Below are positions 15,230 through 23,584 of a DNA stretch of 52,365 nucleotides, piece by piece. Source of the stretch: Dehalococcoides sp. JdFR-54 (GTDB lineage Bacteria > Chloroflexota > Dehalococcoidia > JdFR-54); assembly GCA_002011475.1 (NCBI GenBank), contig MTNP01000003.1, positions 1 to 52,365 on the forward strand. The letters run 5' to 3'. Position 1 is the stretch's first letter. Each line of letters starts with the position of its first letter. The notes under the pieces are model-generated. The model was not told the DNA's origin, did no database searches, and saw only the letters and a program-made list of their open reading frames with translations. Both the position numbers and the translations under genes were made by a program.

Positions 15230-16537
15230 ATGGCAAGTGCGGCGACCCAGGTTTGCGTCATCGGCATGTGGCATCTGGGCTCGGTAACCGCGGCCTGCCT
15301 GGCCCATCTGGGCTACCAGGTAATCGGCGTCGATAAGGATAGCCAAAGGGTGGCGGACCTAGACCAGGGAAAGCCGCCCCTTTTCGAGCCAGGGCTACCT
15401 GAGCTCATCGCTGAAGGCCTCAGCTCTGGGAGGCTCCGCTTCACCACCGAGTTGGGCCAGGCTATAAATGGCTCCCAGTACGTGCTCATATGCTTTGATA
15501 CCCGTGTGGATGAACAGGATGAGCCGGATTTGAGTGAGATACTTGACACCTGCGCCGAGATCGCCAGGTATCTGGAGGAAGGGGCGACGGTGATTGTGAG
15601 CAGTCAGGTGCCGGTGGGCACCTGCGAACGGATAAAGTCCATCATCCAGCAAGGCAACAGCTCGCGAGGGTTTCATATCGCCTGTTGCCCCGAAAACCTC
15701 AGACTGGGACAGGCCATAGAGCGATTCCTGCACCCAGATCGGATAGTCATTGGCGCCGATAGCCCCAGGGCGCTAGACAAGGCCGCCAGCCTTTTCCAGG
15801 TCATCTCAGCCCCCCAGCTACGGATGAACCTAAAAACCGCTGAAATGGTCAAACATGCCCTGAACGCCTTTATGGCCACCTCCATCAGCTTTATCAATGA
15901 GCTGGCAAACCTATGTGATCGGGTGGGGGCTGATGCTGTGGCGGTGGCCCAGGCCCTTGCCTCCGACGAGCGGATTGGGCCTAAACTGCCCCTCAAACCG
16001 GGCCTGGGCTTTGCTGGAGGTACCCTAGCTCGGGACCTCAAAGCCTTGCAGGCAGCCGCCGCCAGGGCCGGCTGTAATACCTACCTTATCGACGCGGTAC
16101 TCAGGATAAACCAGGAACAGATTGGGATAGTGGCTAGGAAACTGGAGGAGGTATACGGCTCGCTGGCCGGCCTGACCGTAGGTTTCCTGGGATTGACCTA
16201 CAAGCCGGGGACCAGCACCCTGCGCCGTTCCGCTGCGCTCCAGATCATCGGAGACATAGTGAGCAAGGGAGCCAGGGTGAAAGCTTACGACCCGAAGGCG
16301 TCACCTGAGGAGGTGGAGCAGTATCGTGGGTTCGAGTTTCATGGCAACCCTTACTCGGTGGCCCAGGATAGCCATGCACTGGTTCTAACCACCGCCTGGC
16401 CCGAGTTCATGGAGCTGGATTATGATGCCATCAAAGGGGCTATGAAAACCCCGATCCTTATTGACGCCATAAATATACTGGATAAAGAAAAGATGCTCGG
16501 CAAAGGGTTCCGATATCTGGGGGTGGGGAGGGGCTAA
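15230..16537 (+). CDS. Nucleotide-sugar dehydrogenase paralogue lacking the catalytic Cys
   Basis: A 435-residue member of the UDP-glucose/GDP-mannose dehydrogenase family with its three domains in order: NAD-binding (VCVIGMWHLGSVTAACLA), central helix and UDP-binding. The Lys/Asn block EMVKHALNAFMATSISF is conserved. At the active-site loop where the family has GFGGSC..KD, this protein reads GFAGGTLARD, so the thiolester-forming Cys is Thr. NPEFLREG is likewise CPENLRLG. A canonical copy lies at 19882. The enzyme may act as an epimerase-like or single-step dehydrogenase on an unknown nucleotide sugar; two-step oxidation to a uronate is unlikely by the usual mechanism. It follows the SDR gene by 10 bp. 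Confidence 0.85.
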   Translation: MASAATQVCVIGMWHLGSVTAACLAHLGYQVIGVDKDSQRVADLDQGKPPLFEPGLPELIAEGLSSGRLRFTTELGQAINGSQYVLICFDTRVDEQDEPDLSEILDTCAEIARYLEEGATVIVSSQVPVGTCERIKSIIQQGNSSRGFHIACCPENLRLGQAIERFLHPDRIVIGADSPRALDKAASLFQVISAPQLRMNLKTAEMVKHALNAFMATSISFINELANLCDRVGADAVAVAQALASDERIGPKLPLKPGLGFAGGTLARDLKALQAAAARAGCNTYLIDAVLRINQEQIGIVARKLEEVYGSLAGLTVGFLGLTYKPGTSTLRRSAALQIIGDIVSKGARVKAYDPKASPEEVEQYRGFEFHGNPYSVAQDSHALVLTTAWPEFMELDYDAIKGAMKTPILIDAINILDKEKMLGKGFRYLGVGRG

Positions 16538-16651
16538 GGGGCGAGGTCTTCGGCGCTGATGTTTCTCAAGAAGATGATGTTAAGGGCCTCGTAGATTTTA
16601 CCCTTCGGGCCTGGAAATAACGGACACCTGAGGCATCAAGTCCTCGCCCCC
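16537..16651 (+). other. Long-range inverted repeat after the dehydrogenase gene
   Basis: The 535-bp spacer 16538-17072 begins with GGGGCGAGG (16538-16546), which pairs perfectly with CCTCGCCCC (16642-16650). CTT/AAG extends the stem after a T-T mismatch, and a possible GATG/CATC helix lies further in. The enclosed roughly 90 nt include a small AAGGG/CCCTT hairpin. It starts at the stop codon of the upstream gene. No U-tract follows, so it may be a 3'-end structure, a small RNA or a repeat. No RNA family is recognised. Confidence 0.35.
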
Positions 16652-16831
16652 TGACCTTGCTATTATAATCCTCCTTGCCTCTATCGTGGGGCCGAGCTGG
16701 GTCTGTCCCTCCTGATAGACAGCACTGCTTCCTTAGCCAACGAGAAGTCCCTCAAAGCCCGCCGCTTATAGTTTTCATCTATCTCTCGGAACGAGTGAAC
16801 GTTTCACAGCAGGGTGCAACTTGGGAAACTG

Positions 16832-16859
16832 TTGACATTGCAGTAGTCGAACATATATG
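16832..16859 (+). promoter_or_regulatory. Promoter upstream of the Idh/MocA oxidoreductase gene
   Basis: A consensus TTGACA (16832-16837) is 16 bp from TATATG (16854-16859). A start near 16866 would give a leader of about 207 nt, unusually long here, which contains a terminator-like hairpin. The rest of the spacer shows no convincing gene. Confidence 0.5.
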
Positions 16860-16949
16860 CTTTATACAAAAAGGTTAGAAGGAATATAAAGGCTTAATAA
16901 AACTGAGGAAGGGCTGCCATCATCAGCAGGGTTGTTGGAGGAATAGGCG

Positions 16950-16970
16950 AGGCAAGGCCCTTGCCTTTTT
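16950..16970 (+). terminator. Intrinsic terminator / attenuator in a long leader
   Basis: AGGCAAG (16950-16956), loop GCC and CTTGCCT (16960-16966) form a 7-bp stem followed directly by TTTT. It has Rho-independent terminator form but sits 103 bp before the ATG at 17073 and downstream of a promoter-like site, so it may control read-through into the oxidoreductase and following genes. Confidence 0.55.
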
Positions 16971-17072
16971 GGGGGCGAACCTGCCCGGAGGAGGATGGGA
17001 GAGCATATATCAGAATAGTCTTCCCAGAAGTATAGCCTGCGCTGGGCTGTTAAATGAGGAGGAGAGCCTTCC

Positions 17073-18074
17073 ATGAGGGTAGGATTGGTAGGTGCCGGAC
17101 TTCAGGGCCAACGCCGGGCCCCAGCATTAATGCAGTTTCCAGGGACTGAGTTAGTCATTGTGGCAGCCGCTCACCAGGAGACAGCCAAGCGCTTGGCTGA
17201 TAGCGTAGGATGTGAGGCAACAAGCCATTGGGAAGAGGTGGTCGAAAGAGAGGATATAGACGCAGTCATTGTTTGTACCCCTCCCCACCTCCATGCCCGC
17301 ATAAGTATTGCTGCTATGAAGAAAGGCAAGCATGTCTTATGTGAAAAGCCGCTGGCCAGGACAGTCGAAGAGGCAGAAGAGATGCTGAGGGTGGCTCAAC
17401 AGAATAGGACCAAGCTAAAATGTGGGTTCAACCACCGTCATCACCCAGGTATACAGAAGGCTCGTCAGTGGCTTGATGAGGGCTCTGTTGGCGAGCTAAA
17501 CTTCGTTCGCTGTCGATACGGCATCTGTGGTAGGCCGGGCTACGAGAAGGAGTGGAGAGCCAATCCAGAGATAGCTGGCGGTGGTCACCTAATGGAGCAG
17601 GGGATACATGCCGTAGACCTATTCCGCTGGTTTTTGGGGGAATTTACTGAGGTTGCCGGCTTCACTGCTACGTGTTTCTGGGATATGGCACCCCTAGAGG
17701 ATAATGCCTTTGCCCTTTTCCGCACGGCAAAGGGTCAGGTAGCTTCCCTTCATTCTAGCTTAACTCAATGGAAGAACCTTTTCTCCTTTGAAATCTTTGG
17801 GCAGGATGGCTACATCGTGGTGGAGGGGCTTGGCGGTAGTTACGGAACTGAAAAGGTAATTCGGGGGAGAAGGGCTCTCTTAGAACCTTTCAGCCAAGAA
17901 AGCACCGAATTTCGTGGTGGTGACCAGTCCTGGCATGAGGAATGGAAGGAGTTCGTGGCTGCCATAAGGGAGGATCGGGAGCCGCTAGGGAATGGCTATG
18001 ACGGCCTTGAAGCGCTGAGATTAGTCCATGCTGTATATGAATCTGCTGCCAAAGGATATGTGGTAAAGATATGA
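17073..18074 (+). CDS. Gfo/Idh/MocA-family sugar oxidoreductase
   Basis: A 333-residue NAD(P)-dependent oxidoreductase with the Rossmann start VGLVGAGLQGQRRAPAL, VIVCTPPHLHARISIAAM and the signature CEKPLARTVEEAEEML with catalytic Lys. The C-terminal half has GGGHLMEQGIHAVDLFRW, the usual HxxD substrate segment. Members oxidise or reduce sugar hydroxyls, often at C3 of nucleotide hexoses; the substrate here is unknown. A strong GAGGAGG precedes the ATG. Its last 4 bp overlap the next SDR gene (ATGA), so they form one operon. Confidence 0.9.
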   Translation: MRVGLVGAGLQGQRRAPALMQFPGTELVIVAAAHQETAKRLADSVGCEATSHWEEVVEREDIDAVIVCTPPHLHARISIAAMKKGKHVLCEKPLARTVEEAEEMLRVAQQNRTKLKCGFNHRHHPGIQKARQWLDEGSVGELNFVRCRYGICGRPGYEKEWRANPEIAGGGHLMEQGIHAVDLFRWFLGEFTEVAGFTATCFWDMAPLEDNAFALFRTAKGQVASLHSSLTQWKNLFSFEIFGQDGYIVVEGLGGSYGTEKVIRGRRALLEPFSQESTEFRGGDQSWHEEWKEFVAAIREDREPLGNGYDGLEALRLVHAVYESAAKGYVVKI

Positions 18075-19018
18075 CCAAATGTTTGATAACAGGTTGTGGT
18101 GGCTTCATTGGTTCCTACCTAGCGGAGTTTCTGCTGACCGAGGGATTGACCGTTTATGGAATAGTTCACCACAGTACTGCAAGGATAGAGCACCTCAGAG
18201 ACAGGCTGGCAATTATCCATTGTGATCTGCTTGACCGAGAGAGGGTTGGGGAAATTATGACCCAGCTACAGCCAGGTTTTATCTTCCACCTGGCTGCCCA
18301 GAGTCTCGTCTCTTCATCCTGGGAGGATCCGGAAACAACGCTCAGGGTCAACATCCTGGGCAGCCTCTACCTACTGGAGGGCGTTCGCAAAGCAGCCATA
18401 GAGCCGGTGGTTGTAATGATGGGCTCTAGCTCGGAATATGGCTTCAGCTATGAAGATAAAGTCCCTATAGCCGAGGATAACAGATTCGCACCCTCCAGCC
18501 CTTACGGCGTGAGCAAGATAGCTCAAGATATGCTGGCTTTTGCTTATTTCCGAGGCTTGCACATGACAATAGTTCGGGTTCGTCCTTTCTATATTATTGG
18601 ACCGGGAAAGACCCTTGATGCTTGCTCAGACTTCGCTAGGGGCATAGTTAGAATAGAGCGGGGACAACAAAGGTCGTTAAAAGTAGGCAATCTGGAAGCC
18701 GTTCGGGATGTAGTCGACGTCCGCGATGCGGTGAGGGCATTATGGCTTATAGCAGACAAGGGGGTCCCTGGGGAAGCCTATAACCTGTGCTCGGGCAAAG
18801 GTTACAAGATTGGCGAAATTCTGGATAAGCTGATCTCATTGTCCGGTGCCAAAGTGATAGTTCAAAGTGATAGTCGGAAAATGCGCCTTGCCGACGAGTC
18901 TCTACTGGTGGGGGATAACTCGAAGCTTCGGCGTTTGGGGTGGGAGCCCCGAATTCCGCTGGAGAGGAGCTTGGCTGATATCCTCGACTTCTGGAGAAGG
19001 GAACCTATTGACTGCTAA
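18071..19018 (+). CDS. NAD-dependent epimerase/dehydratase, GDP-mannose dehydratase/RMD-like
   Basis: A 315-residue extended SDR: ITGCGGFIGSYLAEFL at the nucleotide site, FHLAAQSLVSSSWEDP, GSSSEYG and the catalytic YGVSK. AQSLVSSSWEDP and VRPFYIIGPGK are closest to the GDP-mannose 4,6-dehydratase and GDP-4-keto-6-deoxymannose reductase (RMD) group, so a GDP-linked sugar is the best guess. That would suit the GDP-heptose made by the upstream genes, although this link is only inference. It is joined to the oxidoreductase by a 4-bp overlap and overlaps the following glycosyltransferase. Confidence 0.85.
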   Translation: MTKCLITGCGGFIGSYLAEFLLTEGLTVYGIVHHSTARIEHLRDRLAIIHCDLLDRERVGEIMTQLQPGFIFHLAAQSLVSSSWEDPETTLRVNILGSLYLLEGVRKAAIEPVVVMMGSSSEYGFSYEDKVPIAEDNRFAPSSPYGVSKIAQDMLAFAYFRGLHMTIVRVRPFYIIGPGKTLDACSDFARGIVRIERGQQRSLKVGNLEAVRDVVDVRDAVRALWLIADKGVPGEAYNLCSGKGYKIGEILDKLISLSGAKVIVQSDSRKMRLADESLLVGDNSKLRRLGWEPRIPLERSLADILDFWRREPIDC

Positions 19019-19706
19019 TAAAATAACCATCATTATACCCGCCTTAAATGAAGAGGACGGGATAGAGAGGACGATCTCAGCCATCCCCAGGCCGGAACTC
19101 GAGGGAATGGGATATAAAGTCCAGATCTTGGTAGTAGATGGGGGCTCGGAGGATTCAACAAGGGAGCGGGCAATAAAAGCTGGGGCTGAGGTCATCATTG
19201 AGCCCCGGCGCGGCTATGGGAGAGCTTACAAAACGGGCTTTGCTCATGCCGAGGGAGACATTATCGCTACGGCCGATGCTGACGGCACCTATCCCGTAGA
19301 GGACATCCCCAGCCTAGTCAAAACTCTGAAAGAGGAAAATTTGGACTTCCTCACAACTAATCGCTTTGCCTTTATGGAAAAAGGCGCTATGTCGTTCCGC
19401 AATAAAATCGGAAATACGATTTTATACCTGGCAATGAGAATCCTTTTCAGGCTTAAGATGAGAGACCCTGAGTCGGGGATGTGGGTCTTTAAGAAAAATA
19501 TTTTGGGCAAAGCAAAGCTCGGTTCAGACACTTGGCCCCTTTCCCATGAGCTTAAAATAGAAGCCTGTTATTTTAACAAATGTCGTTGGAAGGAAGTGCC
19601 CATCCAATATAAACGTCGCTTTGGAAAAACAAAGTTACTAGGAAGCGGCTGGAAGGTTGGTTTTACTGACCTTTTTCATCTGATAAAAAAGAGGATGATT
19701 CGATAA
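19008..19706 (+). CDS. Family 2 glycosyltransferase (DPM/DPG-synthase-like)
   Basis: A 232-residue GT-A-fold enzyme: ITIIIPALNEEDGIERT at the start, VVDGGSEDST, GRAYKTGFAHAEGD and the metal-binding ADADGTYP. No C-terminal membrane segment is obvious, as in soluble or peripheral polyprenyl-phosphate sugar transferases. It probably transfers a sugar from a nucleotide donor to a polyprenyl phosphate, but this is by family likeness only. TTG at 19008 is preferred: GGAGAAGG lies seven bases upstream, and the longer in-frame extension runs through the upstream SDR gene and is a shadow of it. Confidence 0.85.
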   Translation: MTANKITIIIPALNEEDGIERTISAIPRPELEGMGYKVQILVVDGGSEDSTRERAIKAGAEVIIEPRRGYGRAYKTGFAHAEGDIIATADADGTYPVEDIPSLVKTLKEENLDFLTTNRFAFMEKGAMSFRNKIGNTILYLAMRILFRLKMRDPESGMWVFKKNILGKAKLGSDTWPLSHELKIEACYFNKCRWKEVPIQYKRRFGKTKLLGSGWKVGFTDLFHLIKKRMIR

Positions 19707-19846
19707 CGAGAGCTTATAGAGCTGGGGCCATGCCTTGCTAAGCTCTAGCGAGGACAGAGGTTATAAGTGGCCTTTTAGCCGGCCCTTTAGCTCGCTCCTT
19801 TCCCGAATTAGCGGGCAGCGTGGTATGTAACTAGAAGGCTTGAGGA

Positions 19847-19875
19847 TTGACTGAAGATGCACCACAGGATATGAT
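19847..19875 (+). promoter_or_regulatory. Promoter giving a probably leaderless ugd transcript
   Basis: TTGACT (19847-19852) and TATGAT (19870-19875) are 17 bp apart. Transcription about 7 bp after the -10 would begin at or next to the ATG at 19882, and there is no good Shine-Dalgarno there. Confidence 0.6.
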
Positions 19876-19881
19876 GAAGCC

Positions 19882-21132
19882 ATGGGGGTGTCCAGCAAGA
19901 AGACGATTAGCGTCATCGGTCTGGGTTATGTTGGGCTGACCACGGCCGTCGGTTTTGGGCTAAAGGGATATAAGATTATCGGTGTAGACCTGGACAAAGA
20001 GGTAATAGCCAAGATAAATAGAGGGCTCTCCCCCATATATGAGGAGGGTATGGAGGAGGCCCTGCAAGACGTTGAGGTGACCGCTACCCTGGATTATGGT
20101 GAGGTCCTTGGTTCAGATATAAGCTTCCTCTGCGTTCACACCCCGGCCAACTCCGATGGCTCCGTAAACCTGGACTACTTAAGAGGGGCAGTGCTCCAGC
20201 TCGTTGACACCCTCCAGGCCAAAGAAGGCCCTCATCTTATGGTAATTAGGAGCACAGTGGTTCCGGGGACAACGGAAGGTGTCCTTCTTCCCCTAATCAA
20301 GGATCGACCAAACCTGCAGATTTGTGTCAACCCCGAATTCTTGCGGGAGGGCAAGGCGCTAAACGATTTTATGAACCCCAGCCGGATCATCATTGGGGAA
20401 AACAATGCCCAGGCCGGGGATTGGCTGTATGAAATGTACCAAAGCTTTAACTGTCCCATTCTGCGCACCGACCTAAAAACCGCGGAGATGATAAAGTACG
20501 CCTCCAATGCCTTTCTCGCCACCAGGATATCCTTCATCAATGAGCTCGGCAATATTTGTAAAAAACTGGGCATCGATATATATAGGGTAGCGGAAGGAAT
20601 GGGACATGATGAACGTATCGGCAAAAGCTACCTCGCCGCTGGCATCGGTTTCGGCGGTTCTTGCTTGTCTAAAGACCTAGAGGCCCTGATGGCGCAGTCC
20701 CGGTCTTTAGGGTATGAGCCCGGAATACTGAGGGAAGTTCACCGCTTGAATCAGGAGCAACCCCGGAGGCTCATAGAACTGCTTAAGAAACACCTTTCCC
20801 CCAAAGGCAAAACCGTAGGTATATTAGGATTGGCCTTTAAACCCGGCACCGATGATGTCCGGGAGTCGAGGGCCATTCCCGTTGTGGAGGCCCTATTGCA
20901 GGAAGAAGCTAGGATAAAGGCCTATGACCCTAAGGCCATACCCCATTTCAAGCGATTGTTCCCCCGGATAGAGTATGCTACTCTTGAAGAGGTGCTGAAG
21001 TCCGATGCCATTATAATATTGACCGAATGGCCTGAATTTGAGAGAGTGGACTATAAAGGCAAGGTCGTTATAGATGGCAGAAGACTATCTAAAGCCAAGG
21101 AAGCCAGCGTTTACGAAGGTATCTGTTGGTGA
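19882..21132 (+). CDS. ugd: UDP-glucose 6-dehydrogenase
   Basis: A 416-residue canonical enzyme that oxidises UDP-glucose to UDP-glucuronate with two NAD+. It has VIGLGYVGLTTAVGF, VNPEFLREGKALNDF, KTAEMIKYASNAFLATRISF with Lys and Asn, and the active-site Cys in GFGGSCLSKD. KPGTDDVRESRA and ILTEWPEF mark the UDP-binding domain. It is followed with a 7-bp overlap by a UDP-glucuronate decarboxylase-like gene, which would use its product. UDP-glucose is the default assignment; related dehydrogenases of other nucleotide sugars cannot be fully excluded. Confidence 0.92.
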   Translation: MGVSSKKTISVIGLGYVGLTTAVGFGLKGYKIIGVDLDKEVIAKINRGLSPIYEEGMEEALQDVEVTATLDYGEVLGSDISFLCVHTPANSDGSVNLDYLRGAVLQLVDTLQAKEGPHLMVIRSTVVPGTTEGVLLPLIKDRPNLQICVNPEFLREGKALNDFMNPSRIIIGENNAQAGDWLYEMYQSFNCPILRTDLKTAEMIKYASNAFLATRISFINELGNICKKLGIDIYRVAEGMGHDERIGKSYLAAGIGFGGSCLSKDLEALMAQSRSLGYEPGILREVHRLNQEQPRRLIELLKKHLSPKGKTVGILGLAFKPGTDDVRESRAIPVVEALLQEEARIKAYDPKAIPHFKRLFPRIEYATLEEVLKSDAIIILTEWPEFERVDYKGKVVIDGRRLSKAKEASVYEGICW

Positions 21133-22139
21133 GCTGCCCGGATAATGATATCATTAATATAGGGGAATACCTCAGAGATATAGACCTGGCCGGCAAAACC
21201 GTCTTGGTGACCGGGGGTGCTGGTTTTCTGGGCTCCTGGGTGTGTGATGCCCTGATGTATAAGGGGGCCCGGGTGCTATGTGTAGACAACCTCTCCAGCG
21301 GCGCTGAGGAGAATATTGCTCACCTTCGGGGTAAAGACGGCTTTCAATTCATCAAGCATGATATAACGCAGCCCCTGCAACCCGATTTGAAACTGGATTT
21401 GGTGATCCATATGGCTAGCAGGGCCTCCCCTTTTGAATTCGAAAGGTTCCCCGAGGAGATAATCCAGGCCAATACTCAAGGCACGTTAATCGCGCTGGGG
21501 ATAGCCCGAGAATTCGGGGCTACCTTTCTATTCGCCTCCAGCAGCGAGGTTTATGGCGACCCATCCCTGGTACCTACCCCGGAGTCCTTTGCCGGTAATA
21601 TCGACCCCACCAAGATGAGAAGTTGCTATTCAGTATCGAAGCGATGTGGGGAAGCCTATGTCGCCGCCTTCAGGAGGCAGTATGGCCTGGATGCCAGGGT
21701 AGCCCGAATCTTCAATACCTATGGGCCTCGGATGAGGGCCGACGGCATTTACGGCCGGGCAGTGCCCCGCTTCATAAGTCAGGCATTGAGGGGAAATGAC
21801 ATAACGGTATTCGGCCAAGGCAGGCAGACCAGGAGCTTCTGCTACGTCACTGACCAGGTAGCGGGACTGTTGAGGCTAGCCACCTCCCCTGGGGCGGAGG
21901 GGGAGGTGGTCAATATCGGCAATGACACGGAGATCACCATCCTTGAGACGGCGGAGATGATTAAGCGGCTGACTGGCTCCCAATCCCAGCTGGCCTTCTA
22001 CCCTTTGCCCGAGGACGATCCCATAAGGCGCTGCCCCGACATAGGCAAGGCCCGGAGACTCCTAGGTTGGGAGCCACGAGTGGGGCTGGAAGAGGGGCTG
22101 CGCAAGACCATAGCCTGGTTTGATGGGGCGGTGCAGTGA
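21126..22139 (+). CDS. UDP-glucuronate decarboxylase-like SDR (UDP-xylose synthase)
   Basis: A 337-residue extended SDR. It shows KTVLVTGGAGFLGSWVCDAL, the substrate segment HMASRASPFEFERFPEE and FASSSEVYGDP, the catalytic YSVSK, and ARIFNTYGPRMRADGIYGR. The HMASRASP and NTYGPRM blocks are typical of UDP-xylose synthases, which turn UDP-glucuronate into UDP-xylose via a 4-keto intermediate. The partner gene just upstream makes UDP-glucuronate. The start is TTG at 21126 or GTG at 21129, both overlapping ugd; the ribosome site is weak, which suggests translational coupling. Confidence 0.85.
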   Translation: MVSCPDNDIINIGEYLRDIDLAGKTVLVTGGAGFLGSWVCDALMYKGARVLCVDNLSSGAEENIAHLRGKDGFQFIKHDITQPLQPDLKLDLVIHMASRASPFEFERFPEEIIQANTQGTLIALGIAREFGATFLFASSSEVYGDPSLVPTPESFAGNIDPTKMRSCYSVSKRCGEAYVAAFRRQYGLDARVARIFNTYGPRMRADGIYGRAVPRFISQALRGNDITVFGQGRQTRSFCYVTDQVAGLLRLATSPGAEGEVVNIGNDTEITILETAEMIKRLTGSQSQLAFYPLPEDDPIRRCPDIGKARRLLGWEPRVGLEEGLRKTIAWFDGAVQ

Positions 22140-23584
22140 AGATATTGGTGATTAACGAGCCCTTTGTTAAGGATTTCTGTCGCACTCAGAGATGGGCGGC
22201 CCGAACCAGGGGCAGGGTGTTGCGGGCCCCGGACTGGCTGGCCTACGCTACCGCTGTCCTAGAAAAGCACCAATACGATGTCGAGCTATACGATTTTCCG
22301 GCTATGAACTGGGGCAAGGACAAGTTGCGGGAGCTGGTGCAGGCAAAACAGCCCGACGTAGTAGTATTAGATTCCACTACCCCCTCCATTTATTCGGACA
22401 TAGGTTGTGCCCGGGTCATCAAAGAGGCGGCCGGCAGCAAGGTGGTTATGGTGGGTCCGCACGCTACGGCGCTCCCCGAGGAGACACTGCTGGAGGCTAA
22501 GGGCGCGGTAGATGTAATATGCAGGGGTGAATACGATTATACAGTCCTCGATGTAGTGCAAAGCTTTGAGAAGGGCAAGGATTTGAGCAGCGTTCTTGGC
22601 ATATCCTATATGGACAGGGATGGGATTAAGCACAACCCTGATAGACCCTTCATCCAAAATCTAGATGAACTGCCCTTCCCCGCCTGGCACCATTTGGACA
22701 TTATGAGGTATTTCGATGGTGGCAAGCTATATCCCTATGTGGACATGATAGCAGGCAGGGGTTGTCCCTATCGCTGCGTCTTCTGCCTCTGGCCGCAGGT
22801 TATGCATGGACACAAATATCGCCTTCGGTCGCCGAATAGCGTGGTCGACGAGATGGAGTACGACCTTAAGCGCTGGCCAGCTCTAAAGCGGGGCGAGATA
22901 TTCTTCGAGGATGACACTTTCACCGTGAACCGAAAGCGGGCAGCAGCGATCTGTGACGAGATTATGAGGCGCGGGTTGAAGGTCACCTGGTCAGTGAATT
23001 CGCGAGCCGATGTGGTGGATATGGAGCTGTTTAAGAAGATGAAGCGGGCTGGTTGCCGTGAGCTGCTGGTGGGCTTCGAGAGCGGCGACCAAGGGCAGTT
23101 GGAACGCATGAATAAGAGGCTCACTATAGAACAGTCCAAGGAGTTTACAAAGGCAGCCCGGGAAGCAGGGCTAGACATAGCTGCCTGCTTTGTTATGGGT
23201 CTTCCCGGCGAGACCAAAGAGACCATGGAGAGGACCATCGAGTTTGCCCTGAGCCAGGACTTCACCACCATTCAGTTTTCGGCGGCAGTGCCCTTCCCGG
23301 GCACTGCCTACTACAATTTCTGTCGGGAAAGGGGGAGCCTGAAGGCAGAATCGTGGGAGGACTGGCTGGATGCGGGTGAGCAGTCCACAGTCGTTGAGTA
23401 CCCCGGGCTTTCGAAACAGGATATTGTCTATTATACAGACTTGGGGCTCAAAAAATTTTACTTTAGGCCGGGCTATATGGTGAAATTTCTGCTGAATACC
23501 CGCTCTCCATCCGACCTGTATCGAAAGCTGAGGGGTTTCAAGAACTTCATGTCCTACTTGCTAAATAGCCGTAAGTCCAAGTGA
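22136..23584 (+). CDS. Cobalamin-binding-type radical SAM protein
   Basis: A 482-residue protein of the B12-binding radical SAM class. The N-terminal roughly 150 residues are a Rossmann-like B12-binding-type domain (VVVLDSTTPSIYSDI, VVMVGPHATALPEE). The radical SAM core has the cluster motif in GRGCPYRCVFC (CxxxCxxC) and later GFESGDQGQLERMNKR and VMGLPGETKE. A C-terminal extension of about 100 residues is basic. Such enzymes in glycan clusters may methylate or rearrange sugars or lipids; the substrate is unknown. The GTG start overlaps the upstream stop by 4 bp, and the stop overlaps the next start in the same way, so translation is coupled. Confidence 0.9.
   Translation: MKILVINEPFVKDFCRTQRWAARTRGRVLRAPDWLAYATAVLEKHQYDVELYDFPAMNWGKDKLRELVQAKQPDVVVLDSTTPSIYSDIGCARVIKEAAGSKVVMVGPHATALPEETLLEAKGAVDVICRGEYDYTVLDVVQSFEKGKDLSSVLGISYMDRDGIKHNPDRPFIQNLDELPFPAWHHLDIMRYFDGGKLYPYVDMIAGRGCPYRCVFCLWPQVMHGHKYRLRSPNSVVDEMEYDLKRWPALKRGEIFFEDDTFTVNRKRAAAICDEIMRRGLKVTWSVNSRADVVDMELFKKMKRAGCRELLVGFESGDQGQLERMNKRLTIEQSKEFTKAAREAGLDIAACFVMGLPGETKETMERTIEFALSQDFTTIQFSAAVPFPGTAYYNFCRERGSLKAESWEDWLDAGEQSTVVEYPGLSKQDIVYYTDLGLKKFYFRPGYMVKFLLNTRSPSDLYRKLRGFKNFMSYLLNSRKSK

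Noticed and set aside
16675-16878. 67-codon plus-strand frame in the long spacer before the oxidoreductase gene
   Set aside because: No ribosome site and no family-like sequence; it runs through the predicted promoter at 16832.
22136-23584. Reading the first radical SAM gene as MiaB/RimO-type methylthiotransferase
   Set aside because: The N-terminal domain is B12-binding-like, without the three-Cys UPF0004 pattern, and no TRAM domain is visible.
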